Below are positions 52,059 through 63,520 of a stretch of DNA of 64,000 bases, piece by piece (the stretch's first letter is position 1; every line of letters starts with the position of its first letter). The position numbers and the translations under genes are program-made. A model generated the notes under the pieces. The model was given only the letters and a program-made list of their open reading frames with translations, had not been told where the DNA came from and searched no databases. The stretch is from the NCBI GenBank assembly GCA_946699065.1, contig CAMPDV010000230.1:1-64000 (forward strand), given 5' to 3'. The DNA comes from Loxodes magnus. Its lineage: Eukaryota > Ciliophora > Karyorelictea > Loxodida > Loxodidae.

Positions 52059-54207
52059 ATGAATATAATTCCCAGAGACTTCTACTCCTCTAGCAAGATA
52101 CTATTTTTTTATGGAGTATAAAGTTTGAAATAAAACTTCGTTTTAATTTGTATGGGAAAAGGGGATAAAAGCATAATTTTCAATGATGTTTTAAAGTTTA
52201 ACTTAAAATCAAAGAATTGAGGATTACTACCAGTATCAAACTAAATAAATCCTGAACCTAGATTCTTTGGTACTTCTTAATGAGTAGAAAACAAAGAAAT
52301 GATAATTATATTTGGAGAATAATCAGAATATAGCATTCATAACAATTTATGAACTTTCTCTATTCAAAATTACGAGTGATAGCAAATTATTATTTAGGGT
52401 AAAATGTCACTTCCCAGAACAGGACACATTTCAGATCTAGTATACCAAGAAGATGGAAGCTTCATTCTATATATCTTTGGGGAGGCATATGAGATTTATA
52501 TGTTAATGATATTTGAGTTTATAATTCTAGACTGAATGAATGAATAGAGCTGAATACAACTGTAAATTATTCACACGAATAAACTGATGCTAAAATCTTT
52601 TACGATGATAACGAACTAATTTTTCGTACGTATAGGAATATGGGAAGATGAAAACATGCATATCTTAAATTTAACAAGTTTGGTATGAAGAAAGAAAGAA
52701 TCGAATTATTTGTCCTATTTCTAATACTTAACTTCTAGTTGCTTATATTTTTTTCTAAATATATATACAGGGTTTCAGGATGATCTTATACTTGGTGGGA
52801 CGATGTTGAGAACTATTAGAACTCGACTACTCAAATCCCGACAATCTTTCTGAAAACTATTAGATATAGAAGATTGAGATTTTTTTCACAGCATTCCTCA
52901 AAAATAAAATTTGGATGATAAGAGGCAAATCTTAGACAGGTATAAAAACGATGTGGTTTTTTTAGACTTGTAAAAACCAAAATTGGAGTAAGAAATAATC
53001 TAGGATAGAATCAATTTTCCCGATCCTGTACATTATCACACTATTAATTTAATCTCAAGAAGTACATATGTGTTTGGAGGTATAAACTCAGATCAATAAC
53101 TTCTTAAGAATATTTGGAAGTTAGACTTAGAAAAAATAGATGTGGTAGTAAGTTTAAATGTTTGGAACCTTACTGCAGGAAAGATTCAGGCATATCGCTG
53201 CTCAGAATGGAAATTTTTTGATAATATGAGGAGGTAAAGGCTCGTCAACAATTTTAAATGATATGTTTAAGTTCAATATAATCAGTAGAACGTGAGAATA
53301 AGTCTCAAAAAAAATCCTTCCAACTCCAAGAAAATTTGCCTGTGATACAATGGTTGGAAAATATTTTTACATGTTTGGAGGATAAACCATTTCAGGAGAA
53401 ACCAGTCAACTATGATAATTAGACTTAGGATCTAATACATGATTACTTCTCAATTAAGATAAAGATTATCCTAGAAAGCTTTCACGCTGCGACTTTTATG
53501 GAAACGAAAGTATTATATATATTTCACAAGGTATAGATTTATAGGATACTGATAATAAATAAATCTATTCATAAGATCTTAAAACATTCCAATTTCAAGA
53601 AGATTGAGCAATATCAAAGAATCGAGGAATAACTGCATTAGTGCAGTTGACAACTTTATGGACATTTACGGAGGACTATACTAAGGATTACACCCATTAA
53701 ATGATATGATTCTAATAGATTTAAAATAAAAAAAGGATATTAAAGTCATCGAATCTAGTGATAGAATGAATCCAGTTTGGGGTCATTCAATGATTTATTT
53801 ATAAGAGAATGCTAATGCTCTTTGGTGGAGTTTTTATCCGAGGAGGTTTTAGTACAACCAAAAAATCCATAAACTAATTATGAATTTACGATATTCCTAG
53901 ACAATGTAATCCTAACTTAACTTTATATGGATTACCTTATAGTTATGGAACTTATGAAGATGAAAACAGAGAATATTAGCTTAGTCCTTGTGGTACTTAT
54001 TCAAAATAAAATAACAAATGCAACAAATGTCCTAAAGGAAAGGAGTAACCTGTTCTAGGAGCTTCTTCTGAAAGATAAAGTTTACCTTGTGCAAAGGGAT
54101 TTTATAATTATAAAGAAAGAGCTGAACTTTTTATTGCATTTAACTCTTTAGTTTATTACTATAATATTTTACAAAATTCAAAAGGTAAACTTAAAAAATA
54201 ATTTTGA
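52059..54207 (+). pseudogene. Kelch-repeat protein with C-terminal GCC2/GCC3 module, frame-broken
   Basis: At least seven Kelch blades are recognisable: P.R..H, then a hydrophobic stretch ending FGG, then ND.W.., then W. Examples are EMIIIFGE...NNLWTFSIQNYEW, SIIFNDVLKFNLKSKNW, STYVFGGINSDQQ...NIWKLDLEK, YFYMFGGQTISGETSQLW, and MDIYGGLYQGLHPLNDM. After 53,820 comes a cysteine-rich GCC2/GCC3-type module with GTYSKQNNKCNKCPKGKEQP and GASSERQSLPCAKGFYN, normally extracellular. Codons TAA, TAG and TGA fall at Q and W positions of the motif. The reading frame changes about seven times (near 52,480, 52,622, 52,800, 52,945, 53,120, 53,625 and 53,810), mostly at G, T or A homopolymers. Tiny introns do not explain these changes, because removing GT...AG segments destroys blades. 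It is a pseudogene or a stretch with uncorrected assembly indels. The start is the first in-frame ATG before the first blade; a hydrophobic run lies just upstream. Confidence 0.65.
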
Positions 54208-55624
54208 TTGGTCTTATAATAAATGATTTGATATAAAATTTCTTTTTAATATAAACTTGAGTATTTACAAAAAAAAGGAAAAAGAAGTTTACTAAATGCC
54301 TGTTGTTATACCAATTAATTTACTAAAAGATTATATTACTATATGATATTTTTAGTTTATTTAATTTAATTATAACTTAAATTTTTTTTGTGTTCAGATA
54401 AATTAAAAACTTACTAAGGTTTACAATAAATATAATTGGAATCTTTTTATTAAGACTAACTCTAGATAAAGAAATAAAATAAGTTATAAAAAGTAAAAAT
54501 TAAGATAAAACCATTAGTATAAATTTTCGTTAAAGATATTAACTTAAAATTACGTAATTAAGAAAAAGTTATTAATTTTAGTCTGCTCTCTTTTAACGTT
54601 ATAAGTCTTTTTAAAACTATACGAAATGTTAATTCTAGGATATTTATTTTTCTAAGAGAAACACTTTTTGCTAAAAATATAAAATTATTAAATATCTATA
54701 GCACAAGATAATTCTAAAAGTATTTTAGATATTTATAAAAAGTAAGTTTAATTAAATATCTTGACTCTAATATTTATTGTTCTTCTCTCTAATTTTAGAA
54801 TTATTTAAGTAATTGTTAATAGTAAAAAAATGATAGAAAGATAATTGAACAAAATTAAGTTAATTATTTTTAAAGCTCTTAATAAACATTAATTGTTTTA
54901 AGGATATCTATTTAATACTCTTTTTAATTTTTGTTAGCATAATTATTTTCCAGGATAAATTTTCAATCAATTCATTTTAAATAGAAATGTAAAGGTAAAA
55001 TTTTAAAACTATAGTAATTAATCCCTTTTACCTTATTAATTTTTCCTTCTTTAGATAAAAATAATTGGTTTTTTTAATCTCTTGATAAAGTAAAAGCATG
55101 ATAAATTGTATAAAGTGTTGTCTTAAAATTTGCTAAATACGCTCACTTGATTACTTTTCTTATTTTACTGCTAATAAGTTTGAAAGTAGATAAAATGAAT
55201 TTGTAAAGCTCTAATGCAAGTATTTCATTTTTAAATCTTTTTACCTTAATGTTATTAATTTAAATTTTGCATTACTCTATACTAGTAACTGTACTACTGT
55301 AAAATTTTCCTAGTTTTCTCTTTTCACTAAAATAAATTAAGAAAAAATTTACTATTTCCTTCAATTTATATGCAGTAATAGAATTTCATAAGCTTCATAC
55401 AGAAATCTTTCTTCTCATACTTATTTTAGCTAGAAAATTTATAGTTAATAATTTAATATGGTTTACGAAATGATATCACTCTCATAAAGGTGCTAGAAAA
55501 CTATCATGAAGTATAATTTCTTATCTTGTTAAGCTTTAAAAGTAGCTTATTAATTTAAAAAATGTTTCATATTTTCAAATATTTAAATATAATTAAAGTC
55601 CTATGCATATTTATATAGCCTTCA
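54208..55624. other. AT-rich interval between convergent genes; nothing recognised
   Basis: This lies between the 3' ends of the plus-strand Kelch gene and the minus-strand phosphatase gene. It is strongly AT-rich, without motif, RNA gene or obvious repeat. It should hold both polyadenylation regions, but no signal can be assigned. Confidence 0.4.
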
Positions 55625-56784
55625 TCAATAAAATCCCTTCCCTTCCTCTTATATGAACAAAATCTGATTTTTATGCTTATTTGAAGGACTATTAACTCCA
55701 TATTTCTGTCTCATTTTGTCTAAAGTTTAAAAATATACCTGAATCCTAGCAATAACTTTTATTCAATATTTGCATTTTTTAAGTTAGAGATTGCTTTTCA
55801 GCTTCTTAATTACTTAGCATTTCTCTATGAGTTATATTCTTGAACATATCATTTGAAAATAATTCCATTGATTCATTTTAAAAATCAGATTTTTACTAAT
55901 TTTCTTTGACAAACTCTGAGGGCTTAACAAAATCATTAACCTTTTCTGATTTTTTAGAAAATAAGATACTATCATTTGGCGTTTTTATATAACTTTCCAA
56001 ATCCTCTTTAACTTTAACCAAATCTTTCCTGACATCATCAACCTGATTTAATTACTTACCTTGCTTAATTATTCTAAAATAGGAATCAAATTATATAATT
56101 CTCGATCAAGTTCATCATCATATCAAGATTTGATAGGAAGGCCATTTTCAGGTTGCAAAAAGTACGAATTAGGAGAATTCTAAATAGTAAAGTTACGTCA
56201 ATTATTATAGTATCTTTCATACTCCTTCCAATCTTCAATAGATCTTTAACATAACAACCTTAATATAAAGTGCAATGTTCTCTAAATAATCTGTGAGATA
56301 TTATTTTCTTTTCATCAAGTAGATCAAGCAGAGGATTAGCATATTTGCTAAGACTAGCAGTGAAGATTACTATTTCAAAATATTCTGCCATTTTGTTGAT
56401 AAATTCTTTAGCACCTGGTCTTATAAGTACAAATACATCTACAATCCTATACTCTGTTTCTACCTTTAGTACTAAATCAGGAGTTTTTTTAGCACTAAAA
56501 GCAGAATGAACTAAAGTTTCATCTAAATCAAGTACTAGAGTTTTCATCTCCTTTTTCTTTAAAACTGGCAAATACCCCTAATTCATAAGCATGCTTTTAC
56601 TTTTTTCTTCTTTAGATTAGAAGCATTAACAAATTGAGAAAAAGAACTAAGCATATTTCGTAGCTTTTTAGCAAAAAATTCGCTTAAGTGATAGTTTTTT
56701 AGTAGATTAACTAGCAGCCAACTACTCAGGGACTTAAGTAATAATTTCGCTTAATTAAGGAGCGAGGTCTTTTTCTTCATTCAT
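55625..56784 (-). CDS. CTD small-phosphatase-like protein (FCP1/SCP family, HAD fold)
   Basis: The catalytic domain is complete: KTLVLDLDETLVHSAF holds the DxDxT nucleophile motif, then IVIFTASLSKYANPLLDLLD, HRLFREHCTLYQGCYVKDL (Q is TAA at 56,260-56,262), IGRSMKDTIIID joined to NSPNSYFLQPENGLP, and KSWYDDELDRELYNLIPILE. This family dephosphorylates phosphoserine, classically on the RNA polymerase II C-terminal repeat or other nuclear substrates. The protein is recovered only by removing introns of 17, 17 and 19 nt. A C-terminal extension of about 130 residues ends ILFIQEEGKGFY before tandem TGA TGA at 55,622-55,627. The N-terminus probably starts at ATG 56,782-56,784 (MNEEKDLAPQLSEI). The frame must shift between there and GYLPVLKKKEMK, by one or more further small introns; a 23-nt GT...AG segment at 56,577-56,599 is one candidate. 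The domain call is firm; the first exon is not. Confidence 0.9.
55720..55738 (-). other. Probable 19-nt intron in the phosphatase gene
   Basis: The minus strand reads GTATATTTTTAAACTTTAG between ...SYCQDS and DKMRQKYGVNSPS. Splicing gives a normal-looking hydrophilic tail ending at TGA TGA. Without splicing the tail becomes less natural and loses that stop. There is no family motif here, so this is weaker than the other two. Confidence 0.65.
56043..56059 (-). other. 17-nt intron in the phosphatase gene
   Basis: The minus strand reads GTAAGTAATTAAATCAG between ...LEQLSK and VDDVRKDLVKVKE. Removal joins two well-composed stretches in frame. The length is identical to the first intron, and the donor GTAAGT is the classical one. 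Confidence 0.88.
56180..56196 (-). other. 17-nt intron in the phosphatase gene
   Basis: The minus strand reads GTAACTTTACTATTTAG between the codons for ...TIIID and NSPNS. Its removal restores the universally conserved DNSP motif of the family; keeping it shifts the frame. Ends are GT...AG. Confidence 0.92.
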
Positions 56785-58512
56785 TTTCTAAATCATTTTG
56801 ATTTATGAATTTAACTTAAAAATTATTCTTATTTAAATAATCAAGTAACCATCTCATACTTTATCTATCTTTTATATTCTACTATATAGTCAAGCATTAA
56901 ACCAAACAATCTTCTCCTAATCTTGCATGTTTCTTTATAAGCTTCTTTAAATTATGCTAATAGATAACAATATGAGATTAAATTAAGTTTGGAGATAGTA
57001 AAGCAATTTACTTAAGAGTAATTTAACGTTGATTTTAATAGTAAAATTATATTGCTGAACAATCTTTAAATTTCAGTTAATATTAGTAGATTTTAGTTTG
57101 AATCCAATATTTATATTAAAATGCAATAAGTAGCATAAAGAATTCCTTTTAATAATGTAAATTAGAAGTGATTTTAAGAGTAAAGCAGATTCCTTTATAA
57201 GAAAATAGTTAAAATAAAATCCATTTAAATAGTTCTATTTATATAGACTATTATTTTGATTCTTTTATTCTATTTAATTACCCTTAGATTTATCTAGCTT
57301 CTATCTTTATTCATTTTATTTTAGTTTTGGCTTTATAAACTTTAATTTTGCTATTTTTTCTACCAAATTTCATTTTATAGACTTGAAATATAGAAGTTAG
57401 CTAGAGGCACTTCTCGATACTGACTTAGAATTTTAGAGGTTATTTTCTTGAAATGTGACTTAATAATCTCAGATATTTAAAAATTTAGAAACAAGCTAAC
57501 TCCTACTTTAACTTTAGAAGGACTAACTAAGAAGAATATTTAAAGCTTGGTAGTTTTAGAATAAATTTAGAGGATAACTATAAAAATAACTATGAATATC
57601 TGTCCTTAGTAACTTTAAGGTAGGTATAAATGATTAAGAGCAACTAGACTACTTAATTTAATTATAGATTTCCTATTCTTTATTTTCTTATTAATTAAAA
57701 CTTATTATTTCAAGTATAAGCTAAGCAATACAATTTATTAATTAAATATAAGTATCTAAAGCTTTACTATTTTCAATAGCACTCCTTTACACTATTGACT
57801 TACCTTTAGGAATAATAAGCTAATTAAGAAAATTTATTTTATTAGGCTTTTTTAAATGATTAAGTTTGTTACTATACTACGAAGAAGCAAAGAGCAGATA
57901 CATTTATTCTTATATTTCATATCTACTAACTAAATCAAAAAAGCTGTAGTTATCATTTTGCTTAAAATAAGCATTAGCAAATCATTAGTACTACAAGAGA
58001 ATAAATAAGCGAAATGCTACTAATATTTTTTCTAAGTGCCTATAGAACTAGCAAAGTTGATTCAAGTAGAGTTGGGGAAACTTATATGAAAACTAAATTA
58101 AATAAATTCTAGAATTTGAGTTGCGCTAATAAATTTATTTATTTATCCAAGAGAGTAAAAATAAATACCATATTTAATTTATAATTAAATCTAAATATCA
58201 GTTGCTTCAATCCTAAAATTTATATAAATAAATGGCTTTCGTTGTTTCCTTGCTCATAAAACATAAAGAAATAAAAATTAATAAAATCCTAGTTGGAATA
58301 ACACATTGAGAGTAATTATAATAAATCAAGCATTTTAGTTGTTTATCTTTTTAAAGGAAACTATAAAATTATTTTAATGATATGCAAAGAGATAGAAAAT
58401 TAGGTCTTAAAAAGTAAAATACAATCAAAGGTTAAAAATAAATAGACAAAATCACTTTTAATATTAATTTTTTATGCTTAATCTAAAATTCTTATGATAT
58501 AAAAATCTTAAA
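56785..58512. other. AT-rich interval between divergent genes; possible coding trace
   Basis: This lies between the phosphatase (minus) and the transporter (plus), so it should hold both promoters. At 57,362-57,640 the plus strand reads with a mixed, less AT-driven composition (for example LEALLDTDLEFQRLFSW). I recognise no family and cannot tell a small gene from chance, because stops are sense here. Confidence 0.3.
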
Positions 58513-59880
58513 ATGGATGATAGAGGAAACTTTATTCTTTTAATGATTTTGTATTTTTTACAAGGAATTCCTCTTGGACTTTCTTAGGGCACACTTCCTC
58601 TTTTATTAAAGCAAAATGGAGTTTCTTATACTGGCTTAGGATTATTCAATTTTGCTATTTATCCTTTTTCATTTAAAGTTATCTGGTCACCACTAGTAGA
58701 CGCTTTCTTTTATTAGAAGCTTGGAAGAAGAAAATCTTGAATAATTCCTTGTTAGTTAATTTCTGCTTCAATTTTAATCGTTAGCAGTAAGTATATAGAA
58801 GATTGAATTTCATCTGAAACTTACATTTTACATGTCACTATTTTGTTTTTCGTTCTTGTCTTCTGCTTTGCTACATAAGATATAGCAGTAGATGGTTGGG
58901 CTGTCGATTTACTTTCAGAGAAAAACAAGAGTTATGCCTCTACAGCTTAAAGTGTGGGCCAAAACATTGGATTTTTCTCAGGATTTACTATTTTCTTAGC
59001 CTTAAATTCTCCTGAATTTTGTAACTCTTATATCTATGCCCAACCCCAAGCAAAAGGAGTAGCTTAGTTATCTGATTTCTTCTATTATTGTGGAATCCTG
59101 ATTGGTTTAGTAACATTTATAATCACCTTTTTCAAAAGCGAAAAACCCTTTACTTAGGAAATAAATATAAAGAAGGTTTATTTCAAATTATGAACCATAA
59201 TAAGATTACCTTGCATGAAGAAATTAATAGTCATCTTGATGGTTAAAAGCATAGGATACATAGTTATAGACTAAGTTTTAGCACTAAAGTTTGTAGAAAA
59301 GGGATACCCTAAAGCGAACCTAGCTCTAATTGCAGTTATACTTTTACCGTTCGAAATATTATATGCAGCTTTAGTAGGTAAATGAAGTAGAGCAAATCCT
59401 TTAAAAATGTTCTATTTAGGTATTATTGTTAAAACTCTAATGGGCATTATTTCCTTAGCTGTATATGAAATATACACGCCTGATGGAAAACATTTAAGTG
59501 AAGCTTAGTTTAACATAATTTTAGTGATAAACTCCTTATTTTATAGTTTTGGAGTACAACTAACTTTTGTAGCTTTATGTGCGTTTTTCAATCAAATAAG
59601 TGAGTCAGATATAGGAGGTACTTAAATGACAGTTCTAGCCTCTTTATCGAATTTAGGAAATGCTTGGCCATCCTTAATAATTTATCCAGCAATAGATTAT
59701 TTTACTATAACAACAAAGAACGAATAAGGTAAAGAAGAAGTTTATTTAGATGCCTTTTATATAGTATACTTTTGTACTCTGCTAATAGGATTTATGGTTA
59801 TAAGATTTATTCAGCCAGTGTTACTCTAATTAGAGAAAGTACCTAAATCTGAATGGTCAGAAAGCAAAAAACATGTATAA
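58513..59880 (+). CDS. Acetyl-CoA transporter, SLC33A1/AT-1 family (MFS)
   Basis: A single intronless frame of about 455 codons matches the SLC33A1 family throughout. Matches are LQGIPLGLSQGTLPLLLK, VSYTGLGLFNFAIYPFSFK, IWSPLVDAFFYQKLGRRKSW, FATQDIAVDGWAVDLLS, YASTAQSVGQNIGFFSG, LSDFFYYCGILIG, EKGYPKANLALIAVILLPFE, and ESDIGGTQMTVLASLSNLG followed by NAWPS. Family members are multi-pass membrane proteins, in animals of the ER, that import acetyl-CoA into the lumen for protein and glycan acetylation. Length is close to the family norm. Many Q codons are TAA or TAG and several W codons are TGA, including the conserved Q of ATQDIAVDGW and W of GRRKSW; this gene gives the best proof of the code. 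The 3' end is ambiguous: TAA codons at 59,878, 59,887, 59,890 and 59,899 follow the last conserved helix and no in-frame TGA follows for hundreds of bases, so a TAA near 59,880-59,900 probably terminates. Confidence 0.93.
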
Positions 59881-59892
59881 AAACTTTAATAA

Positions 59893-62340
59893 TACAAGTA
59901 AATTCTTTAATTACATAGTTAGAACCAGATTCAATTTAAATTTAATCTTTATATTTAAAATTATCCCATTCATATAACATTTATTCTACTCTTTTAAAGT
60001 CTTAATGTTTTGACTATTGATTTACCCTTTATAATTGCCTTCTGTTTAAAGTAAATTTCTAGTTAGAAATGTTTATATTTATCATCTTTTTCTATTTTTT
60101 ATTAATTATTTTTGTTTAGGTAATTTCATTATAATATAAGTATAAACCATTTAAATTAAGTTCAAAGTTAAACTTATTTATTCTCTTTAGCTATATTAAA
60201 TAATTAAAGCTATTACAATTAATAAATTCTAAGTTTATTAAAGGATAATATAAGCAGATATTAAAGTGGCATTCCTTTTATTTTTTAATTTATAATGAAT
60301 AAAAATTTTGAAAATCTCAGATTATTTTTATGATTTTTAGTTGAAATTGAAACTAGAGAATTATCATCAGAATTTATTATCTTTCTAGTAGTTTCTTTCT
60401 GTTTATCATATTTAACTTTTATTTCATAGTTCATAAAAATAATTTTTAAGAGCTTTGTACATAAGAAATTGCTAAATCTCTTATTTTTCTTAATTTACTT
60501 GAATCAATTTTAAAATTATTTAGATTTTCTATTTCTAGCATTTAATCTAATTCCTCCTATATAATATATGGAAATAACTTTATTACATTTATAAGTTAAA
60601 AAAGAATGAAAATAAATCTTAAAAATCATAATTTAAAATAGTTCTTCATTTTATTAATAATCTGGATGATTGAAGTTTATCTCAAATGCTAAAAACTTAT
60701 TTCTTTTCATTTCTTGCTCCAGCTTTGATGATTAATTTATGAGTATTCTACTTATAATATCATTTTTCCTTATATCTAAGTATAATAATATCGACTAAAA
60801 CGAAGCTAGCTTTTTCTATTTAACTTCCTTAAATTAAATTTAAAAATTAGAGTTTTTTTCATTATTACAGCAAAAATAATAACGTATTCATCTTTGCAGA
60901 ATTTGAATTAATAAGCTTATAAAGGTTTAGCTATATTTATTAATAAGTTAAATATAAGGATTTGAATTAATATAATATAGATCTAATAGATATCTAAGTA
61001 CTACTAAGTCATTTCTTTCTAAACTTACTTATTTTAAATTTAGGCTTTTTAGGTTTTAGTTTATTATTAATATCAACGTAAATAATATAATGCTAGAGTA
61101 ATTTTATTTGCTTTAATAGGGTAAATTTTATTTCTTTCTCACTTATTTTTTAATTTAGTCTTGATTATCTAAAAAATATCTTCTTTATTAGCAATAAATC
61201 TATTTTTCCTCATTAGATTATACTATTTGTCTTTGTAAGCTTAAGGAAATCTAATCTTTTTTTGCTTTAATAAATGTTTTCCTAACTCTAAGATACAGAG
61301 TGTAAGAAAACCAGACAACTTTGGAGCTAAGAAACTAAAAAAATACATAAAAGCTTAGACATTCTCTATTCTAATTAAAACTAGGATTATATCAATGTCT
61401 TAAAATATTTACAATTTAAGAGAAATGTTCTATCTCAATTTTCTATTTCCATATTTAAATAAAGCAATACAACTTTTATATATCTCTTTTCAATCTATAC
61501 TCCAATCTATTTTCCTAATAAATTAAAAAAATGCTAAAGAAACAAAGATAAATTCAATTTATCATACTAAAAAGAAACTTAGCTAAATGCTTTATTTGCT
61601 ATATGACTTTAAAGAACTGAACGCTTGTTTTATTATATTCTTATCTTAAGATTTTAAAATAAAGTTTTATATATTTGCTAAGGAAATGCTAGTTATAATT
61701 TGTGTAAGTTAAACTCTAAGAATAGATATTATGCTTAATAAGTTTTAACTGAAAGCTTATTCTATTATATCATATTTTAAAGTCTAGTAATAAAAGCACC
61801 AATTTAATAAATTGAATAAGGAGAAATTTAAAAAGCTAACTTAATTTAGAGTATAATTATAAGATAGTTAGTCTAATCATTAGCTTATTATAATATCTAT
61901 CTTTAGAAAGATTTATAAGTATTAAAAATATTAAAGAGTCTATCTTATATTAAGCAGGATGAAGCAAGTAATTAGTTAATCTGTTAAACTATTTAAATGC
62001 ATAAAGACAATATGTCTTCGATTATTAATAAACAATATTTATTATCTAGCTTTTATTTAGTTTTAATATCATAATTACTTTTGAATACTCTCCTCTATAC
62101 TTCTAAGTATAAATTCCTTTGATTACTCGCTCATCGATAGTAGTTTTATCTAAATCTAATTAGCTGATAACCTGTCTTGTTATTAAAATTAATTAGCAGA
62201 AGTGTTTGATTTTCGAAGTGAGCAAGCATACTATGAATTTTAAAGGTGGTAAATGGTAATTCTTTCATTATATTTAATTTAAAATTTCTTATTTATTTAT
62301 GCTAAGTACCTTTTAAATCAGTTTAGATACAGTTAAATAT
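59893..62340. other. AT-rich interval; no gene recognised
   Basis: Very AT-rich. A less biased patch at about 61,290-61,360 on the plus strand (SKIQSVRKPDNFGAKKLKKY) could be a coding remnant, but no family is recognised and its limits cannot be set. No tRNA or rRNA sequence was seen. Confidence 0.35.
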
Positions 62341-62790
62341 GAATTTAGTCTTCTAAGCTCTAACTAGACATTGACCTTCTTTATCTTAGACTAAAAGATT
62401 TATATCGACTTAAATAATCTTCATACTATCGAAAAACTTTTAATTATTTTCACTTTTTAACTTACTCTGATTATCATCGAAAATAAATCCAAGGAACTTG
62501 ATTCAGTATTAAAGAACATCTACGGAAAAACAAGAGAAGTGGAATTTAACTTACTTAAGAAGGCATAAATAAGTGACTAGCACTTACAAATAATTGAACC
62601 TAAACTCAAAAGCATATTAGTCTAGAATAATCGGTATAATAAGCATCAGATCAGCTTTATCGTACAAGCAAGGTAAAATCCAGTCTAACTATAAAATAAT
62701 TACCTAGCTTAGAGTAATATTTTAATGCTATCCTTTATAAAGAATCAATTCATAAGAGCTTAATATCTGAAAAGACTAAGAATCAAAGGG
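62341..62790 (+). other. Possible coding segment of unknown function
   Basis: The composition is less AT-driven than its surroundings, and one plus-strand frame gives a normal residue mix with charged helices. An example is KSKELDSVLKNIYGKTREVE, followed by stretches with LKKAQISDQHLQIIEPKL. Q codons are TAA and TAG. I recognise no family, see no clear start, and cannot place exon ends. It may be an exon of an unrecognised gene or chance. Confidence 0.3.
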
Positions 62791-63520
62791 TAATTAATAA
62801 TTTATAATATAAACAATGTTCTAATGTTATTAGTTAAAATACGCATTCCTTATATCCCTATTATTTTAATATCCATACTTTTGTTTTTTCTCCTTTAATA
62901 GAACATAAATTTAATTGTATTATATAAATGATTTTTATCCATAAGCCGCTATCTTAATAGCTAATTATTTCTATATAAATTTATATATTAAAGTAACTTT
63001 GATTTAGAAAGAGTCTTGAAATAAATGAGAGAAAAATATAGTCTAAAGAAATCAGTATAAAATATAGGAATAAAAAACTATTGATGAGCATTAAAACTTT
63101 TAGATGAGTATATATATTATGAAATCAGTGTAATTATTACAATTAGATATATAGAAATAAGTATTTGTCTATAAAAATAAAAGCTGATTATTTGTAAACT
63201 TGATGTTCTTTTATAAATAATGATGATCTTATCATTGATTTCTTATATAATTTCATTAGTCATTTAGTAGAATTTAATACTAAGAAATTCTTAGCTTTAC
63301 TTATTAATTTAGTTATTAGCCCTAAATTTAAAATAAGTTAGAAAATGTTGACTATTAAATAGGAAGTTTCCTTAGAATATTCTCTAGATTTATATTGAAT
63401 CAAGATAAAAAGAAAAATTAGAGAGATTTTAAAAGTTACCTCTCTCTGCTATTTTTTAATGTTTTGATTGAGAAAACTGGCTTTAGCTTTAAGGAATGAT
63501 AGATTTGTAAGACTTCTTTT
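62791..63520. other. AT-rich interval; nothing recognised
   Basis: AT-rich sequence downstream of the minus-strand Cys/His gene. No protein motif, RNA gene or repeat was seen. Confidence 0.4.

Noticed and set aside
52440-53820. Explaining the Kelch frame changes by tiny introns
   Set aside because: I tested GT...AG segments at several changes (for example near 52,439-52,458 and 52,626-52,647). Their removal deletes conserved Kelch residues, and single-base length changes fit the motifs better.
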